Shown piece after piece: positions 7,939 to 17,285 of a stretch of 52,996 nt of DNA. The stretch's first letter is position 1; every line of letters starts with the position of its first letter. Under the pieces are notes generated by a model that did no database searches, had not been told where the DNA came from, and saw only the letters and a list, made by a program, of their open reading frames with translations. The translations under genes and the position numbers were made by a program. Source of the stretch: Acidobacteriota bacterium (GTDB taxonomy: Bacteria > Acidobacteriota > UBA890 > WLXD01); assembly GCA_029263295.1 (NCBI GenBank), contig JAJCXT010000099.1, positions 1 to 52,996 on the forward strand. The letters are read 5' to 3'.

Positions 7939-8009
7939 CGTGGAATCTCTAACTCAGGGCGCGAAGTCAGCGAAGTGGGCTCGGGTGTGAGCCTCGCCGG
8001 GGAGGCGAA

Positions 8010-8648
8010 TTATACCAGTCTGCCGTTGAGGCTCTTGCGGATCGTGGCGCGCGGAATGGCGCCCGCGCGAACAACGCGCGCCACATCGCCGGTAAGGTCC
8101 AGCACTGTCGAGGCCATCCCGCCTGGCGCCGCTCCTCCGTCGACGATTCCACTCAGCAATTCGGGATCCAACTCGATATCAGCCGGTTCTGTGGCTGGCG
8201 GCGCGCCGGTCATGTTGGCGGAGGTGCCGGTGATGGGAGCACCTAGTGCCCGTGCCACTCGACGGGCTATGGCAGCGTCTGGAACCCTCACGCCGACTCC
8301 ACCCGTGGGCCCGACGAGCGCACCCGGCAGTCGGCCGTCGGCCGGCAGGACCAGGGTAAGAGCGCCCGGCCAGAAGGCCCCTGCAAGAGCTTCAAGGCGG
8401 CTGTCTGCTCCAGGCGCCAGTTGTCGGGCGGCGTCGCAGTCCGGCACCAGCAAGAGGAGCGGATGCTCGGATGACCGGCCTTTGAGCTGGAGAACCCGAT
8501 CGATCCCGGCGGCACTCCGACTGTCGGCTGCGAGCCCATAGAACGTGTCCGTCGGCAAAGCGACCACACCACCGGCGGCGAGCGACTCGACCACCTCGTG
8601 AAGCCACGGCCCAGAGCTCCCGTCCGCGTCTGTCTTCCAAGTGCGCAT
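8010..8648 (-). CDS. tsaC: L-threonylcarbamoyladenylate synthase (TsaC/Sua5/YrdC)
   Basis: A 212-residue YrdC-domain enzyme that makes threonylcarbamoyl-AMP from threonine, bicarbonate and ATP, the first step of t6A37 in ANN-decoding tRNAs. Motifs are GGVVALPTDTFYGLAADSRS, the basic ligand loop QLKGRSSEHPLLLLV, FWPGALTLVLPA, VGVRVPDAAIARRVA and GAPITGTSANMTG. It has no C-terminal Sua5 domain, so it is of the short type. The start at 8648 is set by AGGAGGT 8 nt upstream; the longer frame to 8693 adds an unlikely MAHQISPRTARRCTP. It is divergent from rarA across 85 bp, with miaB downstream. Confidence 0.93.
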   Translation of the reverse strand: MRTWKTDADGSSGPWLHEVVESLAAGGVVALPTDTFYGLAADSRSAAGIDRVLQLKGRSSEHPLLLLVPDCDAARQLAPGADSRLEALAGAFWPGALTLVLPADGRLPGALVGPTGGVGVRVPDAAIARRVARALGAPITGTSANMTGAPPATEPADIELDPELLSGIVDGGAAPGGMASTVLDLTGDVARVVRAGAIPRATIRKSLNGRLV

Positions 8649-8733
8649 CGGGGTGCACCTCCTAGCGGTCCGTGGTGAAATCTGATGGGCCAATGTATCG
8701 CGTCAGCGTGCGGCCGGATGGTAGTTTTCGCGC

Positions 8734-10128
8734 ATGGAACCACCACACTCCGGGGATCTCTTCGGCGACGCGCCGAGCGCAGCACCGACCGCCGGCGCCG
8801 CGCCGGGCGCGCCGCTTGCCGAGCGGATGCGTCCGCACACACTCGACGAGATCGTCGGACAGTCTCACCTGATCGGCCCAGGCCACCTGCTGCGCGGACT
8901 CGTTGAAGATCGCCACCTCACGTCCATGATCCTCTGCGGACCCGCGGGCTCCGGCAAGACGACTCTGGCGCGAGTGCTCGCGGCCTCCGCCGGCCAGAGT
9001 CTCGTTGAGCTATCGGCCACCTCTTCCGGCGTGAAGCAGATTCGCGAGACTGCGCAGGCGGCGGTTCGCCTGCAACAGCATGGCGGCAACCAGACCGTGC
9101 TCTTCGTTGACGAGATTCATCGCTTCCACAAAGGGCAGCAGGACGCTCTCCTGCCGTGGGTAGAGAGCGGCGCTGTTTGTTTGATCGGTGCAACTACAGA
9201 GAACCCGTCGTTCGAGGTCATTGCGCCCCTGCTGTCGCGTTGCCGCGTTGTTCGTCTCGAGTCGCTGGCTGTCGACGATCTGCTTGTTGTCCTACGACGG
9301 GCCCTGGCGACTGCGGCGCCGCGCGGGTTGGGCGACACGGGTGTGGCCGTCGACGACGAGGTGTTATTGAAGCTCGCCGCATCCGCCCAGGGCGACGCGC
9401 GCGCTGCGCTTGGCACGCTCGAGTTGGCAGTGCAGCAAGCCGCGCTCATGCAGCGGGCCGAGGTGTCGGAACGGGATCTTGCGGAGGCTCTGCAGCGCCC
9501 GTTTCTACGCCACGGTGCCGAGGAGCACTTCAACGAAATATCTGACCTGCAGAAGAGAATTCGCAACAGCGACCCGGATGGTGCGGTGTACTGGCTCGCG
9601 CGCCTACTCGAGGCGGGCGACGACCCGGTGTACGTGGCACGCCGGTTGCTTGTGACGGCGAGCGAGGATATCGGCCTCGCCGATCCACAAGCCCTTACGG
9701 TGGCCACGTCAGCCGTACAGGCGGTTCATGCGTTGGGCATGCCCGAGGCGCGACTCGTACTCGCGGAGGTCGCCGTCTACCTGGCGGCGGCGCCGAAGAG
9801 TAACTCCGCCTACCGGGCTTACGCGGCTGCTGTGGCCGCGGTGCGAGAGACCGGAGGCCTCCCGGTCCCCATGCAATTGCGCAATGCCGTGACGCCGCAC
9901 ATGCGGGCGGAGGGGTACGGGGCTGGCTACGAGTACGCCCATGACGCAGACGCCGGCGTGTCCGCTATGGAGTGTCTGCCCGACGAGATTGCCGGGCGTC
10001 AGTTCTTCGCGGCTGCGGAGCGTGGGGCGGAAATGTGGCTGGCACAGCGCGTCGAGGCGGCGCGGCGTCATCGCGCGCGGCTACGGCGTGGGGCGGATCG
10101 CGAGCCCTCCGACGAAGCCAGTAGCTAG
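8734..10128 (+). CDS. rarA: replication-associated recombination protein A (RarA/MgsA AAA+ ATPase)
   Basis: A 464-residue AAA+ clamp-loader-like ATPase of the RarA/Mgs1/WRNIP1 family, which acts at stalled replication forks. Visible elements are LAERMRPHTLDEIVGQSHLIG, Walker A GPAGSGKTT, Walker B VLFVDEIHRFHKGQQDALLP, sensor 1 IGATTENPSFEV and the arginine-finger region LLSRCRV. The C-terminal tetramerisation region has the family stretches SDPDGAVYWLARLLEAGDDP and ARRLLVTASEDIGLADP. There is no obvious ribosome site at the ATG at 8734, but the first residues (EPPHSGDLFGDA) fit the family. It converges with lon, the two stops only 13 bp apart. Confidence 0.93.
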   Translation: MEPPHSGDLFGDAPSAAPTAGAAPGAPLAERMRPHTLDEIVGQSHLIGPGHLLRGLVEDRHLTSMILCGPAGSGKTTLARVLAASAGQSLVELSATSSGVKQIRETAQAAVRLQQHGGNQTVLFVDEIHRFHKGQQDALLPWVESGAVCLIGATTENPSFEVIAPLLSRCRVVRLESLAVDDLLVVLRRALATAAPRGLGDTGVAVDDEVLLKLAASAQGDARAALGTLELAVQQAALMQRAEVSERDLAEALQRPFLRHGAEEHFNEISDLQKRIRNSDPDGAVYWLARLLEAGDDPVYVARRLLVTASEDIGLADPQALTVATSAVQAVHALGMPEARLVLAEVAVYLAAAPKSNSAYRAYAAAVAAVRETGGLPVPMQLRNAVTPHMRAEGYGAGYEYAHDADAGVSAMECLPDEIAGRQFFAAAERGAEMWLAQRVEAARRHRARLRRGADREPSDEASS

Positions 10129-10141
10129 TCGACTCCGACAG

Positions 10142-12625
10142 CTAGTTGTGCGGCGCTTCCGGGCGCTTGGGACGCGTGGCCGAACGTCGGGCGTTGCCGG
10201 CGTCCTGCTTGCGGGGCGCAGGCGGCGAGCCTGTGAGCGCCAGGGCAAGTACCTCGTCGACGCGTTCGACGAAATGGAACTCCATGCCTTCCCTCACCTG
10301 CTCCGGGATTTCCTCCAGGTCCTTTTCGTTCTTGGCAGGAAGAACGATGCGTCGCAGGCCGGCGCGGCGCGCGGCGAGCACCTTGTTCTTGATCCCACCC
10401 ACTGGGAGCACCAGCCCGCGCAGCGTCAACTCGCCGGTCATTCCCAGGTCCGAAGCGACGGGGCGCCCGGTGAAGATCGATGCTAGAGCCACGAGGATGG
10501 TCACGCCGGCCGAAGGCCCGTCCTTGGGCGTGGCACCTGCGGGCACGTGGATGTGGACGTCGTGGCGTTTGAAGGCGTTGTCGTCGATGCCCAGTTCTTC
10601 GGCTCGTGCCCGCAGATATGAGAGCGCCGCCAGCGCGGACTCCTTCATCACGTCGCCAAGCTGGCCCGTCAACTGGAGCTCGCCCTTCCCACGCATCCGC
10701 GTCGCCTCGATGAAGAGGATGTCGCCGCCGGATGAGGTCCAGGCCAGACCTACCGCTACGCCTGGTACCGCCGTTCGTTCCGCCACTTCGGTGAAGAACT
10801 TCACCGGTCCCAGGAAGCTGTGGAGATCCGCTGGGTATACGGCGATTCCCTGCGGCGATTGGTCGCTGTCGTCGAGGGACTCCGCTACCTTGCGCGCCTG
10901 GGCCCGGCATATCGTCGCGATCTCACGCTCGAGGCCGCGGACGCCGGCCTCCTCGGTGTAGTCGCGGACGATCGCGGCGATCGCGTCGGAATCGAAATCG
11001 AGCAGTGCCGTGTCGAGGCCATGGTCCTCGAGCTGGCGAGGCAGCAGGTAGCGCTGGGCAATCTCCACTTTCTCTTCGGCCGTGTAGCCGGGGATTTCGA
11101 GAATCTCCATGCGATCGCGCAGCACCGCGGGAATGTCTTCAGGGACATTCGCGGTCGCGATGAAGAGCACTCGGGAAAGATCGAAGTCGACCTCGAGATA
11201 GTGGTCGGAGAACGTGTCGTTCTGTTCAGGGTCGAGGACCTCGAGCAGCGCGGCCGAGGGGTCGCCGCGGAAGTCCTGTCCGACCTTGTCGATCTCGTCG
11301 AGCATGAACACAGGGTTCATGGACCCGGCGCGCTTGATGCCCTGGATGATCCTCCCGGGCATGGCGCCGACGTAGGTGCGGCGATGCCCTCGAACTTCAG
11401 CCTCGTCGTGGACACCGCCGAGTGACAGCCTCACGAACCGGCGGCCGAGCGCGCTGGCTATCGACCGGCCGAGCGAGGTCTTGCCGACCCCGGGTGGGCC
11501 GATGAAGCAGAGGATCGGACCGCGCTTCTCCGGCTTCAGTTTACGGACGGCGAGATACTCGATGACCCGTGTCTTGACCTTCTCCAGATCATAGTGGTCC
11601 TCGTCGAGATGGGCAGCTGCCGCGCGCAGGTCAAGGTTGTCTTCAGTGAAAGTTCCCCACGGCATCTCGAGCAGCCAGTCGATATAGGAGCGCAGCACGT
11701 GGTACTCGGCGGCGGCCGGTGACATCCGCCCAAGGCGATCCAGTTCCTGGCGCGTGACCTTTTCGACCGCCCCGGGCATGTCGAGCTCGGTGATGCGTTT
11801 CTCGAGCTCCTCGATCTCGGCGTCGTCCTCGTCCTCTCCGAGCTCTCGTTTGATCGCGCGCAGGCGCTCGCGCAGGTAAGCCTCGCGCTGCCCGCGGTCG
11901 ATCTCTCCCTGAACGTCCGACTCGATTTTCCGCGACAGTTCGAGAACCTGGAGTTGATGGCTCAGCATCTCCAGTAGAAGGACGAGGCGCTCGTTCGGTT
12001 GCAGGGTTTCCAGCAGACGCTGGCGGTCGTCCTGACCGAACCCGACATGTGCTGCGATGATGTCGGCGAGTTCGCCTGGCCCGCGGGCGGCAGACGCCAT
12101 CGTCTCGAGCTCCACCGGCAGGTTCGACGAGATCTCCATGAGCCGCTGCAGCAGTCGGTGCGAACTCGTGATCTGGGCCTCGACTTCGACCGATGTCTCG
12201 GCCTCCGGCTCCGCGATACGCTCGCACTGCGCACGGATGTAGGGCGCCTCCGCTACAGGCCTGCCGATAGTGATTCGCGCGGTTCCCTGGGCGATCACAT
12301 TGAGATTGCCGTTTGGCAACCGCAGGACCTTGACGATGCGGGCGAGGCATCCCACTCCCTGAAGGTGCTCGAGGGTCGGCTCGTCCACGGAGGGATCTCG
12401 GAGCGCCGCGACAGCGATCATACGGTCCGTCTCTAGCGCTTCCTCGACCAGCAGTCGAGTCGACTCCCTGCCGACCAGAATCGGCAGGACGATCGATGGG
12501 AAGAGCACTGAGCCACGCAACGGGAGCACCGGCAACGTTGCTGGTAGCTCGAAGTCGTCCGCGTCTACGTTGGCCAGTTCGGCGCGGATCTCAGCCTCGA
12601 GATCTCGGCTTCTATCGTCAGTCAT
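10142..12625 (-). CDS. lon: ATP-dependent Lon protease
   Basis: An 827-residue cytosolic Lon (LonA type) that degrades misfolded and regulatory proteins. The N-terminal substrate-binding domain begins LPVLPLRGSVLFPSIVLPI. The AAA+ module has Walker A GPPGVGKTS and PVFMLDEIDKVGQDFRGDP. The protease domain has the Ser-Lys dyad, Ser705 in KDGPSAGVT and Lys748 in GGIKNK. The C-terminus has a Lys/Arg-rich tail of about 25 residues beyond the family core. It is last in the leftward stress cluster (LexA-like, clpB, dnaJ), 111 bp after dnaJ. That gap could hold its own promoter; I see no clear CIRCE or sigma-32-like element. Confidence 0.96.
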   Translation of the reverse strand: MTDDRSRDLEAEIRAELANVDADDFELPATLPVLPLRGSVLFPSIVLPILVGRESTRLLVEEALETDRMIAVAALRDPSVDEPTLEHLQGVGCLARIVKVLRLPNGNLNVIAQGTARITIGRPVAEAPYIRAQCERIAEPEAETSVEVEAQITSSHRLLQRLMEISSNLPVELETMASAARGPGELADIIAAHVGFGQDDRQRLLETLQPNERLVLLLEMLSHQLQVLELSRKIESDVQGEIDRGQREAYLRERLRAIKRELGEDEDDAEIEELEKRITELDMPGAVEKVTRQELDRLGRMSPAAAEYHVLRSYIDWLLEMPWGTFTEDNLDLRAAAAHLDEDHYDLEKVKTRVIEYLAVRKLKPEKRGPILCFIGPPGVGKTSLGRSIASALGRRFVRLSLGGVHDEAEVRGHRRTYVGAMPGRIIQGIKRAGSMNPVFMLDEIDKVGQDFRGDPSAALLEVLDPEQNDTFSDHYLEVDFDLSRVLFIATANVPEDIPAVLRDRMEILEIPGYTAEEKVEIAQRYLLPRQLEDHGLDTALLDFDSDAIAAIVRDYTEEAGVRGLEREIATICRAQARKVAESLDDSDQSPQGIAVYPADLHSFLGPVKFFTEVAERTAVPGVAVGLAWTSSGGDILFIEATRMRGKGELQLTGQLGDVMKESALAALSYLRARAEELGIDDNAFKRHDVHIHVPAGATPKDGPSAGVTILVALASIFTGRPVASDLGMTGELTLRGLVLPVGGIKNKVLAARRAGLRRIVLPAKNEKDLEEIPEQVREGMEFHFVERVDEVLALALTGSPPAPRKQDAGNARRSATRPKRPEAPHN

Positions 12626-12736
12626 CAGGTGTACTCGTCAGGATGGCGCAGAGCCGCAAATGGTACCGCGAGCGGCGCCGGCGCATGTGGCTCACGGCGA
12701 TTTTCGCCGAACATCGGTCGAAGGGCGCTCGGGTGG

Positions 12737-13675
12737 CTACTCGTCGGCGCGCGGGTTGTACGGGTGCGCGTCGCGAAAACGCTCCATGAGCGCCACCATG
12801 TCGTCGTCGACCTCGTCGGGTGTTTGAATCACCACGCGAGCCAACAGGTCCCCGGCGCCATCTGCGTTGGCGGCGCCCTTCCCCCGCAGCCGAAACACCT
12901 GTCCGCCGCGGGTGCCCTGTGGCAGATTGATCGTTGCCGTGCCATCCAGCGTGCGAACGCGGACGTTGCCGCCCAAGACGGCCTCGTAGACGGTCACGGG
13001 AACGTCGGTACGAAGGTCGTCGCCGGTGCGCTGCAGGTGGGGGTGTGATTGCACGGAGACCTCCAACAGCAGGTTCCCTGTGGGCCCACCACTGGGTGAG
13101 GGCTCTCCCTTATCGCGCACCTTGATCGTGGTGCCGTCCTTCACTCCAGCGGGAATGCGAACTCGCGTGCGCGTGGTGCCACCACCGTGTCGGAAGGCGA
13201 CAGTCCGGTCGATGCCGCGGATCGCGTCGACGAAGGACAGCTGCAGCGGTACCCGAATGTCACGCCCAGCCGCTGGCCGCGGCGGCTGTCGCCGCGCTCC
13301 TCCGAACCCGCCGCCGCCAAGGCCGCCGAGGATATCCTCGAACATGCCGAAGTCGGCACTGCTCCCCCGGCCCTGGCCCCCCGGGCTGAAGCCGCCACTG
13401 AAGAAACTGCCGAACTGGTCTCCGAAGTCGGAGAGATCGAATTCCTGGGCGAAGGCTTCGGGCCCCACGCTGTCGTACTGCTTGCGCCGCTTCTCGTCGC
13501 CAAGGACGTGGTACGCCTCGGAGATTTCCTTGAATCTCTCCTCGGCGGCGGTGTCGCCCGGGTTGACGTCCGGGTGCCACTTACGAGCGAGTTTGCGATA
13601 CGCCCGTTTGACCGCGTCGGCCCCAGCATCCTTGCCGACGCCGAGCGTGGAGTAGTAGTCCTTGCGCGCGGCCAT
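12737..13675 (-). CDS. DnaJ-family co-chaperone without zinc finger (CbpA-like)
   Basis: A 312-residue type II J-protein. The J-domain (about 5-70) has the DnaK-activating HPD in RKWHPDVNPGD. A Gly/Phe-rich linker follows (FFSGGFSPGGQGRG, ILGGLGGGGFGG), then two beta-barrel client-binding domains (about 140-310; DIRVPLQLSFVDAIRG, LPQGTRGGQVFRLRGKG). The CxxCxGxG zinc repeats of canonical DnaJ are absent, as in CbpA. Its ATG abuts the clpB stop codon, so it should be translated from the same mRNA and could target DnaK to the aggregates that ClpB handles. DnaK and GrpE are not in the window. Confidence 0.93.
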   Translation of the reverse strand: MAARKDYYSTLGVGKDAGADAVKRAYRKLARKWHPDVNPGDTAAEERFKEISEAYHVLGDEKRRKQYDSVGPEAFAQEFDLSDFGDQFGSFFSGGFSPGGQGRGSSADFGMFEDILGGLGGGGFGGARRQPPRPAAGRDIRVPLQLSFVDAIRGIDRTVAFRHGGGTTRTRVRIPAGVKDGTTIKVRDKGEPSPSGGPTGNLLLEVSVQSHPHLQRTGDDLRTDVPVTVYEAVLGGNVRVRTLDGTATINLPQGTRGGQVFRLRGKGAANADGAGDLLARVVIQTPDEVDDDMVALMERFRDAHPYNPRADE

Positions 13676-16312
13676 CTATTCGCTTCCCTTGCTCAATGTT
13701 TCGGTGGCCAGCACGTCGGCTGGGGAGCGCCCCTGGAACATCAACTCGTTCGTCGCGGGGTCAGCATCGACGTGGACGGTATCACCGGAGACGAACTCGC
13801 CGGCGAGAATCGCACGTGCCATCGGATTCTCGATCAACTGCCGGATGACCCGTTTCAGCGGGCGGGCACCGTACACAGGGTCGAAGCCTCGCTCGGCGAG
13901 GACATCTTCGGCGGCGGCAGTCACCTCGAGGTCGAGGCCGCGAGTCGCCACGCGCTCGCGCACGAGGAGCATCTGGATGGAGACGATCGCTCGCAGTTGT
14001 TCCCGCGTCAGAGGATCGAAGACGATCATGTCATCGATGCGGTTCACGAACTCGGGGCGGAAGCTCTGGCGGACGTCGTTCAGGACCGCCTCGCGGGCCT
14101 GCTCCCGGCTGTCGATTCCCATCGCGGCCAAATGGGCGCTGCCGAGGTTCGAGGTCATGATGATCACGGTGTTCGAGAAGCTCACGGTGCGACCCTTGCC
14201 ATCGGTCAGGCGGCCATCATCGAGGATCTGCAGCAGTATGTTGAACACTTCGGGATGAGCCTTCTCGACCTCGTCCAGGAGGATCACCGCGTAGGGGCGC
14301 CGTCGAACCGCCTCGGTCAGAAAACCGCCCTCGTCGTGGCCGACGTAACCCGGAGGTGCGCCGATCATGCGCGATACCGCGTGACGCTCCATGTACTCGG
14401 TCATGTCCAGGCGAATGATCGCCTCGTCGCTGTCGAAGAGGAATTCGGCCAGGGCCTTGGCAAGCTCGGTCTTACCGACGCCAGTCGGTCCGAGGAACAG
14501 GAAAGACCCATAGGGCTTTCCCTCCTCCTGCAGGCCCGCGCGGGCGCGGCGAATGGCATCCGAGATCGACTGGACGGCGGCTTCCTGTCCGACGACCCGC
14601 CGGTGTAGCCGGTTCTCCATGTCCAGGAGTTTCTCTACTTCGCCTTCCATCAGGCGGCTCACCGGAATGCCGGTCCAGCGGGCGACGACTATGGCGATGT
14701 CCTCCGCTACGACCTCTTCGCGCAGCATCGGTTCTCCGTCGCCCTGGATCTCCGCGAGGCGGGCCCGTGCGCTGCGCAGCTCGGCCTCCTTATCGCGTAC
14801 CACGCCGTAGCGCAGTTCGGCCGCCTGGGCGAGGTCGCCCTCGCGTTCGGCGCGATCCGCCTGGGCACGAGCGTCCTCGATCGCACGGTTGCACTCCTGG
14901 ATGGAGCGCACCTGTCGCACTTCCTCGTCCCAGCGGCCACGCATCGCCTCGTGCTCGATGATCAGGTCATGCAACTCGTCCTCGAGCGTCGCCAGGCGTT
15001 CACGCGACGCGTCATCGCGTTCCTTGCGCAGGGCCTCTCGCTCGATCTCGAGTTGCCGTCGTCGCCGTTCCAGTTCGTCCAGATCGGCCGGCATGCTGTC
15101 GATCTCGACTCGCAACCGCGCTGCCGCCTCGTCGACCAGGTCGATCGCCTTGTCAGGCAGGAATCGATCCGCGATATATCGGTCCGAGAGTGTGGCCGCC
15201 GCGATGAGCGCGCCGTCGCGAACGTGGACGCCATGGTGGACTTCGTAGCGCTCTTTGAGCCCTCGCAGAATCGAGATGGTGTCTTCCACATCCGGCTCGT
15301 CGACGCGGACCGGTTGAAATCTCCTTTCCAGTGCGGCGTCGCGTTCGACGTACTTGCGGAATTCGCTCAGCGTCGTCGCGCCGATCGCATGAAGCTCGCC
15401 GCGTGCGAGCGCGGGCTTGAGCATGTTGGAGGCATCGACGGAGCCCTCCGCGCCGCCCGCCCCCACCACGGTATGGAGCTCGTCGATAAAGAGGACGACG
15501 TCGCCTGCCTCGGTGACTTCGCGGAGAAAGGCCTTCAGGCGGTCCTCGAATTCGCCGCGGTACTTCGCGCCAGCGACCATGGCCGCCAGGTCGAGACTGA
15601 TAACGCGCCGGCCGCGCAGACCTTCGGGGATGTCACCGTCGATGATCCTCTGGGCGAGACCTTCCACGATGGCGGTCTTGCCGACGCCGGGCTCGCCGAT
15701 CAGCACTGGGTTGTTCTTGGTGCGGCGCGACAGTACCTGTACCAGGCGACGGATCTCCTCATCTCGGCCGATGACCGGGTCGAGCTTTCCTCGTCGCGCC
15801 TGTTCGGTCAGGTCGGTGCCGTACTGCCCGATGGCGTCGTACTTCTCCTCGGGGTTCGGGTCGGTCACGCGCATCGTGCCCCGAATGTCGCGCAGTACCT
15901 TGAGCAGTTCGTCGTGGCCGACGCCGTTCTCGCGCAGGATGTCGGCGGCGGGACCGTTGGCGGTCAGTAAACCCATCAGCACATGCTCGGTGGAGACAAA
16001 GCGGTCCTGCAGTTGGTCGGCGGACTGCTGTGCCGCGTGCAGAGCCTGGGTTGCCTCCGCTTCCAGGTACACGTCTCCGGAACCGCCCTCAACGGTCGGC
16101 AGTTTGTCGAGCGCTCCTTCCGTGGCGGCCGTGAGCGCGCCAAGGGTCGCGCCGATGCGATCGAGCAGGCTGCGCACTACGCCCTCGGATTGATGCAGCA
16201 GCGCGGCGAGCAAGTGGGCGCCCTGCAGACCTTGATGGTGGCGCCGTTGGGCTTCCTGCTCGGCGGCCTTGACGGCTTCCTGTGCCTTCACGGTGAACTT
16301 GTCGAATCGCAT
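13676..16312 (-). CDS. clpB: ClpB disaggregase
   Basis: An 878-residue Hsp100 ATPase that extracts polypeptides from aggregates with DnaK. In order: an N-terminal Clp repeat domain ([20 protein letters not shown]), first AAA+ module with GEPGVGKTA and [16 protein letters not shown], the long coiled-coil middle domain that separates ClpB from ClpA/ClpC (about 410-530, [19 protein letters not shown]), and second AAA+ module with GPTGVGKTE and [14 protein letters not shown]. No ClpP-binding IGF/L loop is evident, which fits a disaggregase. It begins 2 bp after the stop of the LexA-like gene and abuts dnaJ downstream, giving a regulator-clpB-dnaJ operon. Confidence 0.96.
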   Translation of the reverse strand: MRFDKFTVKAQEAVKAAEQEAQRRHHQGLQGAHLLAALLHQSEGVVRSLLDRIGATLGALTAATEGALDKLPTVEGGSGDVYLEAEATQALHAAQQSADQLQDRFVSTEHVLMGLLTANGPAADILRENGVGHDELLKVLRDIRGTMRVTDPNPEEKYDAIGQYGTDLTEQARRGKLDPVIGRDEEIRRLVQVLSRRTKNNPVLIGEPGVGKTAIVEGLAQRIIDGDIPEGLRGRRVISLDLAAMVAGAKYRGEFEDRLKAFLREVTEAGDVVLFIDELHTVVGAGGAEGSVDASNMLKPALARGELHAIGATTLSEFRKYVERDAALERRFQPVRVDEPDVEDTISILRGLKERYEVHHGVHVRDGALIAAATLSDRYIADRFLPDKAIDLVDEAAARLRVEIDSMPADLDELERRRRQLEIEREALRKERDDASRERLATLEDELHDLIIEHEAMRGRWDEEVRQVRSIQECNRAIEDARAQADRAEREGDLAQAAELRYGVVRDKEAELRSARARLAEIQGDGEPMLREEVVAEDIAIVVARWTGIPVSRLMEGEVEKLLDMENRLHRRVVGQEAAVQSISDAIRRARAGLQEEGKPYGSFLFLGPTGVGKTELAKALAEFLFDSDEAIIRLDMTEYMERHAVSRMIGAPPGYVGHDEGGFLTEAVRRRPYAVILLDEVEKAHPEVFNILLQILDDGRLTDGKGRTVSFSNTVIIMTSNLGSAHLAAMGIDSREQAREAVLNDVRQSFRPEFVNRIDDMIVFDPLTREQLRAIVSIQMLLVRERVATRGLDLEVTAAAEDVLAERGFDPVYGARPLKRVIRQLIENPMARAILAGEFVSGDTVHVDADPATNELMFQGRSPADVLATETLSKGSE

Positions 16313-16314
16313 GA

Positions 16315-16950
16315 TCAGCTCCTCCGTTGGCGTTGTCGGCGGCGCGTGTCGGGTTTCAGGACCGGTTTCGGTGTGCGGATCACGGCGACGATGCGGCCGT
16401 ACGCGCGGATATCTTCAGCGGGAGCGATGTGCCCTGCGATGGGGGTGGCGCTGAGCCCGTCACGGCCGACCTGCAGGATGGCTAGGCGGTCGCCCTGACG
16501 GCCGATGAGGAGGTCGGCGGATTGCACTTCGGCGCCGCCCTCGGTGACTAGCAGGTCGCCGGCGAGAATGCCCAGTCCGGCGAGTTCATCCGTTGCGGCC
16601 TGGAACGCGACCGCCTCGGTGCCGGCCCAGCGAGAATCGATCGCGACGCGAGGTGCCTCGGAGCGTTGGACGCCCCCGGAGCCGGGCGCTTGTCCGATCA
16701 CGGGCACGCTGCATGCTCTTGGCGGGCTGCTACCGGCAGACGATCGTACTTCGATACCACGGGACACTCCTGGGCGACGACGGATGAAGCCTTTTCGCTC
16801 AATCGCGTTGAGGTGATCGGAGATGCCGGCCGCCGACGTGAGTCCAAAGGCGGCGGCGATTTCCATCAAGGTCGGAGGCATCCCCTCGGCATGGAGGTGC
16901 TGGACGATGAACTCATAGATCGATTGCTGGCGGCGGGTCAGTTGAGTCAT
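16315..16950 (-). CDS. LexA-like repressor with degenerate, non-cleaving S24 domain
   Basis: A 211-residue protein with a LexA winged-helix N-terminal domain (MTQLTRRQQSIYEFI, MPPTLMEIAAAFGLTSAAG, HLNAIERKGFIRR, SRGIEV). The C-terminal half aligns with the LexA/S24 fold (LGILAGDLLV, ADLLIGRQGDRLAIL, AYGRIVAVIR). The catalytic Ser of the usual G-x-S-M motif falls at Glu122 (ATDELAGLGILAGD), the catalytic Lys falls at Leu159 (DRLAILQV), and the Ala-Gly cleavage pair is altered (GQAPGSGG). It should therefore not self-cleave through RecA. I chose the ATG at 16950 by alignment with the LexA N-terminus; a TTG at 17001 is in frame. It leads the clpB-dnaJ operon and probably regulates it. Confidence 0.85.
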   Translation of the reverse strand: MTQLTRRQQSIYEFIVQHLHAEGMPPTLMEIAAAFGLTSAAGISDHLNAIERKGFIRRRPGVSRGIEVRSSAGSSPPRACSVPVIGQAPGSGGVQRSEAPRVAIDSRWAGTEAVAFQAATDELAGLGILAGDLLVTEGGAEVQSADLLIGRQGDRLAILQVGRDGLSATPIAGHIAPAEDIRAYGRIVAVIRTPKPVLKPDTRRRQRQRRS

Positions 16951-17011
16951 GCACGGAATCGCTAGAAGTCGGTTCGTGGCGAGATGAGTCAAGAATACCA
17001 AAATAATTTAC

Positions 17012-17079
17012 GGTACACAAGAAGTAATTCGGGTACGCGAGGGACACGCAAACTCCGAGTCATGCGTACAGACGAGTAC
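17012..17079. promoter_or_regulatory. cluster of four GTAC-centred repeats upstream of the LexA-like gene
   Basis: GTAC cores occur at 17013, 17033, 17066 and 17076, with related flanks (GGTACACAAG, GGTACGCGAG, CGTACAGACG, AGTACGATG). Spacings are 20, 33 and 10 bp, close to whole helical turns. They lie 60-130 bp upstream of the LexA-like start and could be its operators. This is inference from spacing and position only. Confidence 0.3.
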
Positions 17080-17139
17080 GATGCGTGGAGGGATTCAAGG
17101 CTATTGTCGGAAGCCTCGCCACGCTCATTCCGGCGATTC

Positions 17140-17160
17140 GTTCCCGTGATCAGCGGGAAC
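17140..17160. promoter_or_regulatory. 21-bp palindrome GTTCCCG-N7-CGGGAAC
   Basis: Perfect 7-bp arms at 17140-17146 and 17154-17160 surround TGATCAG. It lies in the 331-bp gene-free interval between the membrane TPR gene and the LexA-like gene. A dyad of this size fits a dimeric repressor site; a hairpin without a T tract is the alternative. Confidence 0.4.
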
Positions 17161-17172
17161 CTGCGTTGTGGT

Positions 17173-17285
17173 TGACAACGCGCTGAACCGGACCGCATCA
17201 TATGTGCACGCACCGCTATACGGCGTGTGCACATCTACTAGGGAGTGAATAGATGCTGACCGACGCTAAGGGCGGTACCGTCTAG
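17173..17285 (+). other. possible rightward promoter and 10-codon ORF
   Basis: TTGACA at 17173-17178, a 17-bp spacer and CATCAT at 17196-17201 resemble a sigma-70 promoter. Downstream, AGGGAG precedes an ATG at 17253 that opens a 10-codon frame (MLTDAKGGTV, stop 17283-17285) ending inside the 3' end of the convergent TPR gene. The promoter match is fair. The peptide may be chance. Confidence 0.15.
17202..17234. repeat. inverted repeat ATGTGCACGC / GCGTGTGCACAT
   Basis: Arms at 17202-17211 and 17223-17234 pair over 10 bp with a 2-nt bulge around an 11-nt loop. Each arm contains the palindrome GTGCAC. It lies about 50 bp past the stop of the leftward TPR gene, so it may stop that transcript, or it may be a second operator for the regulator downstream. 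Confidence 0.4.
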
